DNA from: Ensifer aridi
GTDB lineage: Bacteria; Pseudomonadota; Alphaproteobacteria; Rhizobiales; Rhizobiaceae
Assembly (NCBI RefSeq): GCF_002078505.1
Contig: NZ_LUAV01000023.1
Coordinates: 47,157 to 111,156 of the forward strand
DNA: 64,000 nucleotides
Direction of reading: 5' to 3'
The notes beneath the pieces were generated by a model that worked only from the letters and a program-made list of their open reading frames with translations, was not told where the DNA came from and did not search any database. The position numbers and the translations under genes are program-made. Shown piece after piece: positions 9,151-17,354 of this stretch. Every line of letters begins with the position of its first letter. Position 1 is the stretch's first letter.

Positions 9151-9739
9151 ACTCCAGCCACTTACGAAGCCGCACTCCGCAGAGCGCGCCGTTGCCGCTT
9201 TCAACTGAAGAAATTCTGATATCAAGACAGGCTAACCCGGATATCTGATCAGCGCACCGAAATCATCGGCATGCTGAATGGCGGCCGTGGCAAAAATTGC
9301 CCGCATCTTTTGAGGTTCATTCGGCGACCGTGGAACGCATCGGCGCTAGTGCCAAAGTAGCCGTTTGTTGATTGTTCTTTCGGTGGCCATTTTCGCAGTG
9401 ACGTAGGCGCTAAGCATCCATAGAAAATGCTTATGGGAGGTATCGAGAAAACCCTGCTTCACAGGGTCCTAAAATGACGGCAGGAATATAGAAATTAAAT
9501 AGTTCAAGGGAATTGCATGAAGAGCATTCCAACTATCGCCAGTCTCGTGCTGGGCGATCTCTCTTCGATAGCAGGCCCCCCTCCACGCGGCAGAGGATTA
9601 AGCCTGAAGAATGATCCTGATAGCCGTTCAGCTCGAAGCCGCAACTGTGTGGATCAGCACTTTAGCCTGGCGCCGGCCGGGCATGCGTACTTGGCTGAAA
9701 AAGGAGCGTTCATCGCAACTCATGCTAACGGCCACAGCG
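9151..9739. other. Long intergenic stretch, nothing recognised
   Basis: Nearly 600 bases between the LysR gene and the hairpin leader of the first betaine-type binding protein gene. Short frames here (for example a plus-strand frame from 9517) show no family features and poor ribosome-binding context. A weak CCCTG/CAGGG hairpin lies near 9455-9470. The stretch probably carries the promoter for the downstream gene in its right-hand part. Confidence 0.4.
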
Positions 9740-9782
9740 ACTGCGGTCACGCTGCAAGGCCGAATTGAGGAGAGACCGCAGT
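9740..9782 (+). promoter_or_regulatory. Leader hairpin of binding-protein gene, copy 1
   Basis: ACTGCGGTC at 9740-9748 is the exact reverse complement of GACCGCAGT at 9774-9782, giving a 9-bp stem with a 25-base loop, 15 bases before the start codon at 9798. The same structure, with the same loop length, precedes the paralogous gene at 19394. There, two of the three base differences in the arms create G-U pairs and the third converts a potential mismatch partner, so pairing is kept. That argues for a functional mRNA leader rather than chance. Confidence 0.55.
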
Positions 9783-9797
9783 TCAAGAGGAATTACC

Positions 9798-10799
9798 ATG
9801 TTTAGAAAGGTGCTCGCGACCACCTGTTTTGCAGTTGGTCTTGCCAGCCTCGCGCCGGCTGCGTTTGCCGCGGAATGCGGGGATGTCGTTATCGCCAACA
9901 TGGATTGGCAATCGATTGATGTCCTAGCTAACATAGATAAAATCATTCTCGAAAATGGATATGGGTGCTCGGCAGAGATTACCATGGGCGACACAGTTTC
10001 GATCATGACGTCGATGGTTGAAAAGGGAGAGCCCGACATAGCACCTGAGGCATGGCTCAATGCTCTGCCCGACATTGTCTCGAGAGGGGTCGCCGAAGGA
10101 AAGCTGGTATCCGCTGGAAATGCATTGAGTGATGGGGGAATGCAGGGATGGTACATCCCGAAGTACATTGCCGATGCCCATCCGGACATCAAGAAGGTTT
10201 CCGACGCGCTAAAACACCCGGAACTTTTCCCTGCTCCGGAGGACAATTCGAAGGGTGCTGTCTTCAATGGTCCGGCGGGCTGGGGAGCCTCTACTGCAAC
10301 CAGTCAGCTTTACAAGGCTTACGAAGGGGACGCGAAAGGCTTCGTGCTTGTCGATCCGGGTTCGGCCGCAGGTCTGGACGGTTCCATCGCCAAGAACTAC
10401 GAACGCCAGATTGGCTGGCTGGGCTACTATTGGTCACCCTCGTCGGTCCTCGGCAAGTATTTAATGGTCAAGCTTGACTCTGATACGCCTCACGATGCAG
10501 CGGAATGGAAGCGTTGCATCACTGTGGCGGATTGCGAAGATCCAAAGGTAAACGCCTGGCCCAGCGACAAGGTGGAGACACTCGTTACTGGCGAGTTTGC
10601 TGAGCGCGCCGGTGTGGCGATGGACTACCTGAAATCGCGGCGGTGGGATAACGCCACGGTGAACGAAGTACTGGCTTGGATGACCGAGAATCAAGCGACC
10701 GGCGAAGAGGCCGCGAGGTACTTCCTGAATAACAAGCCCGAAATCTGGACAAAATGGCTTTCTCCCGAAGTCGCGGATAAGGTGAAGGCTTCTCTCTGA
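9798..10799 (+). CDS. Glycine-betaine-type ABC substrate-binding protein, copy 1
   Basis: 333 residues: signal peptide MFRKVLATTCFAVGLASLAP ending around AFAAECG, then an OpuAC domain (PF04069) for periplasmic capture of a quaternary ammonium compound. Blocks NMDWQSIDVLANIDKIILE, PDIAPEAWLNALPDIV and YYWSPSSVLGKY supply aromatic and acidic residues typical of betaine or carnitine pockets. The start at 9798 (AAGAGGAATTACC before ATG) is preferred to the in-frame ATG at 9765. The protein is the same length as, and by eye about 80% or more identical to, the one at 19394-20395, and the leaders are also alike, so the two arose by duplication. No permease or ATPase is nearby. The ligand is not known. 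Confidence 0.88.
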   Translation: MFRKVLATTCFAVGLASLAPAAFAAECGDVVIANMDWQSIDVLANIDKIILENGYGCSAEITMGDTVSIMTSMVEKGEPDIAPEAWLNALPDIVSRGVAEGKLVSAGNALSDGGMQGWYIPKYIADAHPDIKKVSDALKHPELFPAPEDNSKGAVFNGPAGWGASTATSQLYKAYEGDAKGFVLVDPGSAAGLDGSIAKNYERQIGWLGYYWSPSSVLGKYLMVKLDSDTPHDAAEWKRCITVADCEDPKVNAWPSDKVETLVTGEFAERAGVAMDYLKSRRWDNATVNEVLAWMTENQATGEEAARYFLNNKPEIWTKWLSPEVADKVKASL

Positions 10800-10827
10800 A
10801 AGAGGCGAAACGGCTCCCATTCCGCCT

Positions 10828-11244
10828 GTGGCAAGTCCATGGGCGGAGTTGCTTTTCGCTTTGGACCTGCTCAGGCTCAACAACCGAATGCTCAACCCGG
10901 ACGACAAGCGCGGACCTTGGCCTAACGCGCGCCCGCTGGCAGTCCTTGGCACGATCGCCGCAGCGCAACGGCCGCAGCCAGTCGCATGGCTCGCGCGCGA
11001 CATGGGAGCAAACCGCCAAAACGTCCAGCGCATCGTCAATGATCTGGAGAAGGAAGGGCTCGTCACATTCGAGACCAACCCGCATCACCGGCGGGCGCAA
11101 ACTCGTCGTCCTAACGGCAAGGGAAAGCAGACGTTCGAGACTGCCATGCGCCTGCAGGCGCCGTGGGTAAACAGGCTTTCGGAAGGTCTCAAGGTCGAGG
11201 ACATAGAGACGACGCACACCGTCATCAAGACGCTGCGCAGCTAA
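10828..11244 (+). pseudogene. MarR-family regulator with two internally shifted segments
   Basis: The frame is open for 138 residues and reads as MarR (LARDMGANRQNVQRIVNDLE is the winged-helix core), but two stretches are out of register. Near residues 24-40 the frame gives NPDDKRGPWPNARPLAVLG while another frame of the same DNA reads SADLGLTRARWQSL, the expected family sequence. Near residues 90-101 it reads RAQTRRPNGKGK while the neighbouring frame reads KLVVLTA, again the expected wing sequence. Each segment needs one insertion and one compensating deletion. Either the gene is decaying or the assembly has paired indels. It precedes a clearly broken cytochrome b561 gene, its usual partner. 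Start GTG 10828 is tentative. Confidence 0.65.
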
Positions 11245-11260
11245 CTAGAAGGAAACGGAG

Positions 11261-11630
11261 ATGTTGAAGAGCAGGCCTGATCGTTACGGCGCAATAGCGG
11301 TCTCCATTCGTTGGCTGAGCGCCATACTCATCGTGGGGCTTCTCGGCTCCGGCTTTCGGGCCGTCAATGCCATGAACGCGGCGGCCTAGCGGGGATCCTG
11401 CGTTTCCACAAACCGGTGGCATCGTCGTTTTGCTTCTGACGGCTCTTCGCCTTGTCTGGTGGCGATTCGATCGGAAGCCGTTTCTCGTTCAGGGGTCGCC
11501 CGCTGGCAGGAGCGGATCGCAAGCTGGCGCCTTCTATGTCGTCCTTCTCGTCATGGTCGCCAGCGGCATCGGGATGATGGTCCTCAGCGGCGCGGCGCCT
11601 GACGCGCTCTTGCCAAACTTCATCGAGTAA
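11261..11630 (+). pseudogene. Cytochrome b561 family pseudogene
   Basis: The reading begins MLKSRPDRYGAIAVSIRWLS, typical of small diheme b561/YodB membrane cytochromes, but hits a stop after MNAAA (near 11388). The family sequence resumes in other frames: GILRFHKP, then GIVVLLLTALRLVWW, then FYVVLLVMVASGIGMMVLSG, ending at 11630. At least two frameshifts are needed. The segment between the second helix and FYVVLL is also shortened, removing heme-ligand territory. It sits 16 bases after the MarR gene and was probably in the same operon before decay. Confidence 0.7.
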
Positions 11631-11745
11631 CCCAGTTAGCACAGTCATAAGATTAGGCGTGCTGCACGTGTAACGTGTTTCCCAAGCACCGCGATTTGCT
11701 CCCCAGGCAGACAATGACCACTGCCTGCCTGGGGGCGTGTATCAG

Positions 11746-12381
11746 CTACTGAATCGATCGGCGGGCCGCAGTCGCAATGTCCGAAAGGGGCAAGCGCTCG
11801 CCCTTTCTGATTACAGCCGGATCATAACTTTTGCGGGCAAACACCTCGCGCACCATCGGGGCGAAGAATTCCAACGGCTTGGTGACGTAGTCGGGATCGA
11901 AACTTGACTGATCCCACTTCTCGCAAAACTCGGCACAATCGTCAAAATACGGGCTGTCCCGGTATGCCTCGCGCTTGTTCGGGTTCGCGCCTACGTGCTC
12001 TCCGTAGTAGAGAAGCTGGAAGTCTCCGTGCTTTTCGACAACCCATGCGCATTGCTCCCGCACGAAGGGTCGAAGGATCGCCGCGGCGTATTCATCATGA
12101 TTGTAGGGCGCAAAGATATCGCCTATGTCATGCAGAAGCGCCGAAACCACCCAATCGATATCGGCGCCGGCTTCCCAAGCCTTGGTAGCAGCCTGGAGCG
12201 AATGACCAAGTCGGGTGACCTTGTAGCCCGACAGCGATTTGTCGAGCTCGACCATGGTGCCGAGCAATCGGTCGGCGGTTCCTGCGGCGTATTCGGTCTC
12301 GTGTTCCATAAGGAAGGCGTAATCTTCGCGATCACCATCCTTCATTTGCGTAAACTTCACGGTTTCCATCATTGTCCTCAT
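11746..12381 (-). CDS. HD-domain metalloprotein, possible diiron oxygenase or phosphohydrolase
   Basis: 211 residues with the HD-family ligand series in order: GHSLQAAT (His), ALLHDIGD (His-Asp), APYNHDEYAAAIL (His), VEKHGDFQ (His) and a late Asp in KWDQSSFDPDY. The segment RLGHSLQAAT...GAD...ALLHDIG closely resembles PhnZ/TmpB-type HD oxygenases. These use a mixed-valence diiron centre to oxidise organophosphonates, while ordinary HD proteins are phosphohydrolases. The Y-x-x-E loop of PhnZ is not clearly present, so the reaction is open. The gene begins 22 bases after a truncated Rieske gene on the same strand, and the pair looks like the remains of an operon. A second ATG at 12372 is an alternative start. 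Confidence 0.75.
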   Translation of the reverse strand: MRTMMETVKFTQMKDGDREDYAFLMEHETEYAAGTADRLLGTMVELDKSLSGYKVTRLGHSLQAATKAWEAGADIDWVVSALLHDIGDIFAPYNHDEYAAAILRPFVREQCAWVVEKHGDFQLLYYGEHVGANPNKREAYRDSPYFDDCAEFCEKWDQSSFDPDYVTKPLEFFAPMVREVFARKSYDPAVIRKGERLPLSDIATAARRSIQ

Positions 12382-12402
12382 AGGAATAGGTGATTGTGGC
12401 GA

Positions 12403-12546
12403 TCACCGGCCAAGTTCAATAAAGATGTTGTCACCCTCCATAGGGACGGGGAAGGTTCGGGCGCGGAGCTTTTCGTCAACGAGGCATTTGCCCGACTTGA
12501 TTTCAAACTCCCAGCCGTGCCAAGCGCACCGGACGAGCTCGCCCTA
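12403..12546 (-). pseudogene. Truncated Rieske [2Fe-2S] protein, C-terminal fragment
   Basis: The minus strand encodes GELVRCAWHGWEFEIKSGKC, then VDEKLRARTFPVPMEGDNIF, then IELGR and a stop at 12403-12405. This closely parallels the C-terminal half of the intact Rieske protein at 17355-17708 (GELVRCAWHGWEFDIRTGEF). Immediately upstream the frame is closed by TAG, and the N-terminal half with the first Cys-x-His ligand pair is missing. The stretch upstream (12547-12649) holds nothing recognisable. The fragment indicates that a second Rieske-HD gene pair once existed here. Confidence 0.7.
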
Positions 12547-12649
12547 CCGCTTGCACTTCTCTCAGGGTTCCAGGCTGTGGTGCTGCGGTGAAGAACTAGG
12601 CTCCGACTGAACGTGGAAGGTTTCCTATGTTTTCGTCCGTCAACACGCT

Positions 12650-13699
12650 CTAGCCTCTGTGCCAGAGGAGGCCGACGATAATGAAGGCCGCGAGAAACCC
12701 CGTTGCGAGCAGCGCGAGAGCGATGACCGATCCTTTGACGGCTGCAAACTCCCTTACCGACGTCTTCAGGCCGACGGCTGCTAATGCTGTTAGAAGTGCC
12801 CAGCGTGAAAGACCAGCAGCAACGTTGGCGGCTTCCTCCGGCAGAAGCCCGAGCGATTTGAGAGCCGCGAGCAAGACGAAGCCGAGTACGAACCCCGGTA
12901 CAAGCCGGCTTGGTCCTGGTGGCTTCCGACCGGCGCTTGCTCCCAATGCGGTGACCAGGATCGATGTGGCGATTATCGTCGGCCCAAGCAAGGTCACGCG
13001 AACAATCTTGACGATCGTCGCGATCTCGCCGGTTTCATCCGAAATTGCAAAACCGGCGCCCACGACCTGGGCGACATCGTGAATCGTACCGCCGATGAAT
13101 ACCCCCGCTTCCAGAGCACTAAAGTGTAACTGGGCTGCCAGCATCGGATAGAGGATCATTGCCGAGGTCGACAAGACGGTTATGACCACAATCGCGAGGG
13201 TGAGATCTCTATCTGCGTTTTTTCGCTCGGGGAGAACGGCGTTCAAAGCCACAGCTGCCGAGGCTCCACAGATCGCAACGGCACCTCCCACCAAAAGCGA
13301 CGACCGCCAATCTATCCCGCCAATTCTACCCGCCAGCATGGCGAACGATATGGTGGAGACAAGTGCGGCAATCACCAGGCAGAGCATGCTGAGCCCAAGT
13401 TCACTCAGCACTTCCAGCGATACTCGTGCGCCCAGCAATGCGACGCCGAAACGAAGTACGGCGCGACTCGTCAGATGGATGCCTGGCGCAGTCCTCGTGC
13501 CGCTCTCGGACAACACGCTGAGAGAGGTCCCGAGCAAAAGTGCCATCAGGGTCGCCGGCACCCCGTAGTGCTCGGATAGAAATTGCGCAGAGATCGCGAT
13601 CAGTACCGCCACAGCAAAGCCGGGAAAATACGTCGCCGCAATCTTCCTCGGGGACTGGCCTTGGCTGGAGGGGGCGATCGGTTCCGTTTGATCGAGCAT
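12650..13699 (-). CDS. YeiH/UPF0324-family putative sulfate exporter
   Basis: About 349 residues from ATG 13699 (MLDQTEPIAPSS), with roughly ten transmembrane helices. Family blocks are visible: RFGVALLGARVSLE, GGAVAICGASAAVALNAV, GVFIGGTIHDVAQVVGAG and a final helix ending LLWHRG. The family (PF03601) is annotated as putative sulfate exporters, and some members occur with sulfonate or taurine catabolism genes. It is the second anion exporter in an island that also holds choline sulfatase. It is divergent from the LysR gene at 13902, across the region that contains that regulator's box. In-frame upstream starts (13739, 13807) are less likely. Confidence 0.85.
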   Translation of the reverse strand: MLDQTEPIAPSSQGQSPRKIAATYFPGFAVAVLIAISAQFLSEHYGVPATLMALLLGTSLSVLSESGTRTAPGIHLTSRAVLRFGVALLGARVSLEVLSELGLSMLCLVIAALVSTISFAMLAGRIGGIDWRSSLLVGGAVAICGASAAVALNAVLPERKNADRDLTLAIVVITVLSTSAMILYPMLAAQLHFSALEAGVFIGGTIHDVAQVVGAGFAISDETGEIATIVKIVRVTLLGPTIIATSILVTALGASAGRKPPGPSRLVPGFVLGFVLLAALKSLGLLPEEAANVAAGLSRWALLTALAAVGLKTSVREFAAVKGSVIALALLATGFLAAFIIVGLLWHRG

Positions 13700-13880
13700 C
13701 TTCAAGACGCAGCCCGGATGCAGACGAAGTCGGCGCATAGCAAGAGTGGCAGCATGGAACCGCGAAACTCGCAACTGATAATGACCATTACTCTCCCCAA
13801 TACGCACGGGCCGAATGCCGGCGTACTCCGAGATGACAATATTTTTTCGATATGATAAACGCGCCTAGAAGTACGATATC

Positions 13881-13897
13881 AATCGTGATTTGCGATC
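13881..13897. promoter_or_regulatory. LysR box 1, AATCG-N5-TGCGAT, in front of the LysR gene
   Basis: AATCG TGATT TGCGATC lies 4 bases upstream of the LysR start at 13902, between it and the divergent exporter gene. It has the T-N11-A layout of LysR sites, and the same 17-base pattern occurs at 15966-15982 and 16138-16154. Binding here would give autoregulation. The call rests on the recurrence of the pattern at three promoters of one locus. Confidence 0.6.
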
Positions 13898-13901
13898 AAA
13901 G

Positions 13902-14783
13902 ATGAACCTGGATCTCATCGACACGTTCCTTGACCTGCTCGAGACCGGCAATTTCAATCGAACCGCGGAGCGGTTGGAAACGACGCAGTCCACCATCAGC
14001 GGTCGCGTCAAGGCGCTCGAACAGGCTGTCGGGGCGAAGCTTTTCCAGCGTGGGCGGGCGGGTGCGATACCGACACCGTCCGGTCTTCGGTTTGAGCAGC
14101 ATGCGCGGGCGCTGAAGGCTGGCTGGGCGCACGCACGCCGGGACATCGGAGGGCTGGAGCGCTACGAAGGCTCGTTAAGGGTCTCCGGTCAGTTCAGCTT
14201 GATGCGCACCCTCTTTCTGGACTGGATCGGCGAACTGCACGCGATCAACAAGCATGTCGCGCTGCATCTGGAGGCGGATTATTCGATGCAGATCATCGCG
14301 GATCTGGCCAATGGCGCGACCGATATCGGAGTCGTCTTCGCTCCGAAATTCCTTCCTGACCTCAGCATCGAGGAGATTGGTGCCCAGCGGCTGGTGATGG
14401 TATCCACCGAATTCGCGAACGTGGCCGATGTCACCGCCGACCGATATATCCGCGCATCCTACACCGCCTATATCGAGCGTGCACACGCCGAGCTTCTGCC
14501 TCACCTCGCCCATCCGGCTTTAACGGTGGGCTATGAGGAATTGGCCATTGGCATCATGAAACGTTTCGGCGGTACGACCTATCTTCCGGAGCATGCCCTC
14601 GATTATCTCGCAAGCTCCGGTGTTTCGGCCACGGTCGTTGAGGATGCTCCCGACATCCATCAGCCGGTCTATGTGGCGACGCAGAGGCGTCGCAAACACG
14701 ATCCGTTGGTGCGCCGTGCAATCCTTGCGCTGAAAAGCGTTGCAGATCGCCATTTCAAGATTTCGAAGGTGAAGGATGCCTGA
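13902..14783 (+). CDS. LysR-family regulator of the adjacent Rieske/amidohydrolase genes
   Basis: 293 residues. MNLDLIDTFLDLLETGNFNR begins a LysR winged helix (RTAERLETTQSTISGRVKAL). A C-terminal substrate-binding-like domain follows, with DIGVVFAPKFLPDLSIEEIG typical of effector sensing. ATG 13902 fits the family N-terminus better than an in-frame TTG at 13890. The gene is divergent from the YeiH exporter and convergent with the ferredoxin reductase gene. Matching 17-bp boxes stand before this gene and before the reductase and amidohydrolase transcripts, so it is the likely activator of those two units. The effector, presumably a trimethylammonium intermediate, is not known. Confidence 0.88.
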   Translation: MNLDLIDTFLDLLETGNFNRTAERLETTQSTISGRVKALEQAVGAKLFQRGRAGAIPTPSGLRFEQHARALKAGWAHARRDIGGLERYEGSLRVSGQFSLMRTLFLDWIGELHAINKHVALHLEADYSMQIIADLANGATDIGVVFAPKFLPDLSIEEIGAQRLVMVSTEFANVADVTADRYIRASYTAYIERAHAELLPHLAHPALTVGYEELAIGIMKRFGGTTYLPEHALDYLASSGVSATVVEDAPDIHQPVYVATQRRRKHDPLVRRAILALKSVADRHFKISKVKDA

Positions 14784-14825
14784 GACCGGCCTCGGATCTT
14801 CAATCGATCCCGCAGGCGTCCGTTC

Positions 14826-15890
14826 TCATGCGTCGATGGATACGGAGCCCATTGGGCGGCTGCAGCAGGCCAGGACGTATCCTTCCGACCTCTCGCACGC
14901 CGGCAAACCGCCAAGATCCTGCATGTCCACTTTTCCCTGCGTCAATTTCACCTTGCAGCTTCCACAAACGCCCTGGTGACAGGAACTCTCAATCCAGATG
15001 CCAGCGTTCAGTGCTGCTTCCAAGATTGTTTCCCCTGGCGCGCAGGTTCCGTGTTTGCCAGAGAGTGAGAAGTACACCTCGCCACCTAACTTGTCCGGTT
15101 CTTCGATCGGAATCCTCTCGCCGAAGCTTTCCTCGTGTAGTGCCCCGATTGACACCTCTGCCGCCATGGCCCGGGCTGCTTTCATAAAGCCCTCCGGTCC
15201 GCACATGAAAATTTCGCGTTGCGAAAGGTCAGGAACAAGCGACTGCATCAAAGACGCACTTATCGTTCCCATCCTCCCACGGAAGCAAGTTTCTTCGCCG
15301 GTTTCGCTGACCACCATATGAACCTTGATGTTGGAAAAACGCCTGGCGATGAATTCGAGCTGATCTCGAAAAATAATGTCTTTCGGGGTCCGTGCGAAAT
15401 GGACGAACTCGACGTCGACCTGATCGACGACGTCGGTGATGTATTGGAGCATCGACATTACCGGTGTCACGCCTGAGCCGCCGGAGAGGAAAAGCGGCTT
15501 CCGGGAGGGAATGTCAAAATAGTTGAAGCGGCCGGCTATGTCGGCAATTTCGACGGACATACGGGGGCGCATGTGGTCGTTCAGCCAGTTAGACACCAGC
15601 CCGCCAGGCACGCGCTTGACGGTAATCTGGACGTTGTGAGGACGGGTAGGCGTTGAACAGATGGAATAGGCGCGGGGGCAGAGCTTACCTTCGATCTCGA
15701 ATTTGAAGCTGATATATTGCCCGGGTTTGAAATCGAAGCTCCTGCTCTGGCTGTCTTCAAACACGAACGTCTTGCTATCATGCGTCTCGTCGATCACGGC
15801 TTTGCATACCAATGTTGCCGGACCTCCGCGGTAGCATGGTTGCTGGTTGGCTGCGGAAAGGGAGAAGGGAAAGCTTGCTTCCATAAGCAT
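14826..15890 (-). CDS. Hybrid-cluster-type FAD/[2Fe-2S] ferredoxin reductase, GbcB-like
   Basis: 354 residues. The FAD-binding motif RAYSICSTP lies near residue 74 and the NAD-binding motif GGSGVTPVMSML near 138. A C-terminal plant-type [2Fe-2S] ferredoxin domain carries ligands in SSCHQGVCGSCKVKL and ACCSRP. Such single-chain reductases pass electrons from NADH to Rieske-type oxygenases, for example GbcB in glycine-betaine demethylation. Start ATG 15890 follows AGAGGTGCCTTG. A LysR box lies at 15966-15982 upstream. No Rieske oxygenase large subunit (GbcA type) is encoded in the window, so the terminal acceptor could be the small Rieske protein at 17355 or an enzyme elsewhere. Confidence 0.87.
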   Translation of the reverse strand: MLMEASFPFSLSAANQQPCYRGGPATLVCKAVIDETHDSKTFVFEDSQSRSFDFKPGQYISFKFEIEGKLCPRAYSICSTPTRPHNVQITVKRVPGGLVSNWLNDHMRPRMSVEIADIAGRFNYFDIPSRKPLFLSGGSGVTPVMSMLQYITDVVDQVDVEFVHFARTPKDIIFRDQLEFIARRFSNIKVHMVVSETGEETCFRGRMGTISASLMQSLVPDLSQREIFMCGPEGFMKAARAMAAEVSIGALHEESFGERIPIEEPDKLGGEVYFSLSGKHGTCAPGETILEAALNAGIWIESSCHQGVCGSCKVKLTQGKVDMQDLGGLPACERSEGYVLACCSRPMGSVSIDA

Positions 15891-15965
15891 CAAGGCACCT
15901 CTGACTCTGTGCCACAGCTATATCAAGTTCCGCAAAGTGGATTGAGCGAGCAAAATCCCCTTTTC

Positions 15966-15982
15966 AATCGTTAAATGCGATC
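15966..15982. promoter_or_regulatory. LysR box 2, upstream of the ferredoxin reductase gene
   Basis: AATCG TTAAA TGCGATC, 76 bases upstream of the minus-strand start at 15890. It shares AATCG-N5-TGCGAT with boxes at 13881 and 16138. Its right half overlaps a second inverted repeat, GCGATCAC-N7-GTGATTGC at about 15977-15999, so two half-site arrangements may be used. Confidence 0.55.
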
Positions 15983-16137
15983 ACCATGGGTGTGATTGCA
16001 GCACAAAGCGTAACCACCTGTCTCACCGGCATAAGCGTTTCGCATTGTCGTGACCATGCGACTGCGCTGAAGCGGCGCTCCTCCCCAAATGACCAAATGA
16101 CCCGCGCCCGCCGATCCAGGACTCCGCCCCGCGGTTC

Positions 16138-16154
16138 AATCGCAATCTGCGATT
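16138..16154. promoter_or_regulatory. LysR box 3, upstream of the amidohydrolase operon
   Basis: AATCGCA ATC TGCGATT is a perfect 7-bp inverted repeat with a 3-base spacer and has the T-N11-A form of LysR sites. It lies about 107 bases before the amidohydrolase start at 16261. It is the most symmetric of the three matching boxes in the locus and may be the primary recognition site. The rest of the 15891-16260 gap shows no gene. Confidence 0.6.
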
Positions 16155-16260
16155 AATAACGCCGGATTTACGCCATTTATCGAATGGGCGAATTGCTGTC
16201 CTATGTTGCTGCGTCATTCACGCGCATCGAGTTTCGACCCACTTGGGGAGGGAAAATATC

Positions 16261-17343
16261 TTGTTCATCGTCGATTGCGATTGTCATAACTACTGGTGCA
16301 GCGCGACCGTCCTGGAGCCGTACATGGACGGCTTCTTCAAGGACATGTTCGTTCGCGGCGAAAAGACCGGCCCACGCGGCGCATTTCCGCACGGCCACCG
16401 CCCCTGGTTTCACCCAGAGGGTTTTTCACGACATGACGTCAACCCGGTCGAGGAAGACGACAATTACGCGATCATGAAGGAAAAACACCTCGATAAATAC
16501 AATATCGATGTGGCGATTCTGACCGGCGACGAGCCGATCGAAGCGTCTACCTTGGCAAACGCCCATTATGCCAATGCGCTCTGTAGGGCTTACAACGACT
16601 ACATGATCGACTACTGGCTACCGAAGGACAGCCGGTTCTGGGGGTCGATCATTGTTGCCCCGCAGGACCCAAAGCTGGCAGCTGAGGAAATCCGACGGAT
16701 CGGCTCACATCCGCGAATTGTCCAGGTTCTGGTAAGCCATGGTGCGCAGCGGCCCTACGGTGACCCATTCTACCATCCCATTTACGAGGCCTGCGCCGAA
16801 ATGGGGCTGCCGTTCGCCATGCATCTCGGTGGCCAGGGGGGTGTGAACTCGACGCCTATCGGAGCGGGACCGTCGACGTTCTTCTGGGAAACCCATGCGA
16901 TCCTCCCGCAGTCCGCCATGACGCATATGGCTTCGCTGATCGCCCAAGGCGTTTTTGAGAAATGGCCGAGCCTCAAGGTGGTGATCATCGAGTGCGGGGT
17001 GGCATGGGTGCCCTCGGTGCTATGGAGACTGGACGCCAACTACAAGGCACTGCGCAAGGAGACACCCTGGTTGAAGCGGTTGCCGTCGGAGTATTTCAAA
17101 ACGAACATTCGCATGTCGACCCAACCTCTCGAGCAGCCGGAAAATGTTCAGCACCTTTGGGCAACCCTTGAGGCGATGGACGGGGAAAACACACTGCTGT
17201 TCGCGTCGGACTATCCGCATTGGGATTATGACGACGTCACGAAGCTGCACATCCCCCCTGCCTGGCGCGAGAAGGTACTCGGCCTGAACGCGCTCGACGT
17301 TTACCGGCGCATTCCCCGTCCGGCCGCGATCGCAGCAGAGTAA
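16261..17343 (+). CDS. Amidohydrolase-2 family metal-dependent hydrolase
   Basis: About 360 residues from TTG 16261, which sits 8 bases after GGGGAGGGA; an in-frame TTG at 16243 has no such site. The N-terminal FIVDCDCHNYW gives the D-x-H metal motif of PF04909 amidohydrolases. Later ligands are in PFAMHLGGQGG, MTHMASLI and LLFASDYPHWDYDD (conserved Asp). The family includes decarboxylases and hydrolases acting on carboxylated or amide substrates. The gene is the first of an operon with a Rieske protein, betaine aldehyde dehydrogenase and a betaine-type binding protein, so a step in quaternary-amine catabolism is likely. The substrate cannot be read from sequence. Confidence 0.85.
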   Translation: MFIVDCDCHNYWCSATVLEPYMDGFFKDMFVRGEKTGPRGAFPHGHRPWFHPEGFSRHDVNPVEEDDNYAIMKEKHLDKYNIDVAILTGDEPIEASTLANAHYANALCRAYNDYMIDYWLPKDSRFWGSIIVAPQDPKLAAEEIRRIGSHPRIVQVLVSHGAQRPYGDPFYHPIYEACAEMGLPFAMHLGGQGGVNSTPIGAGPSTFFWETHAILPQSAMTHMASLIAQGVFEKWPSLKVVIIECGVAWVPSVLWRLDANYKALRKETPWLKRLPSEYFKTNIRMSTQPLEQPENVQHLWATLEAMDGENTLLFASDYPHWDYDDVTKLHIPPAWREKVLGLNALDVYRRIPRPAAIAAE

Positions 17344-17354
17344 GGGGACGGACA

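Noticed and set aside
9517..9768. A small plus-strand gene upstream of the first binding protein
   Set aside because: It runs into the hairpin leader of the next gene, has low-complexity composition and shares no similarity with the equivalent region before the paralogue apart from the leader.
16243..16260. TTG at 16243 as start of the amidohydrolase
   Set aside because: The strong GGGGAGGGA site lies downstream of it and ideally spaced for TTG 16261, which also gives the family-typical N-terminus.
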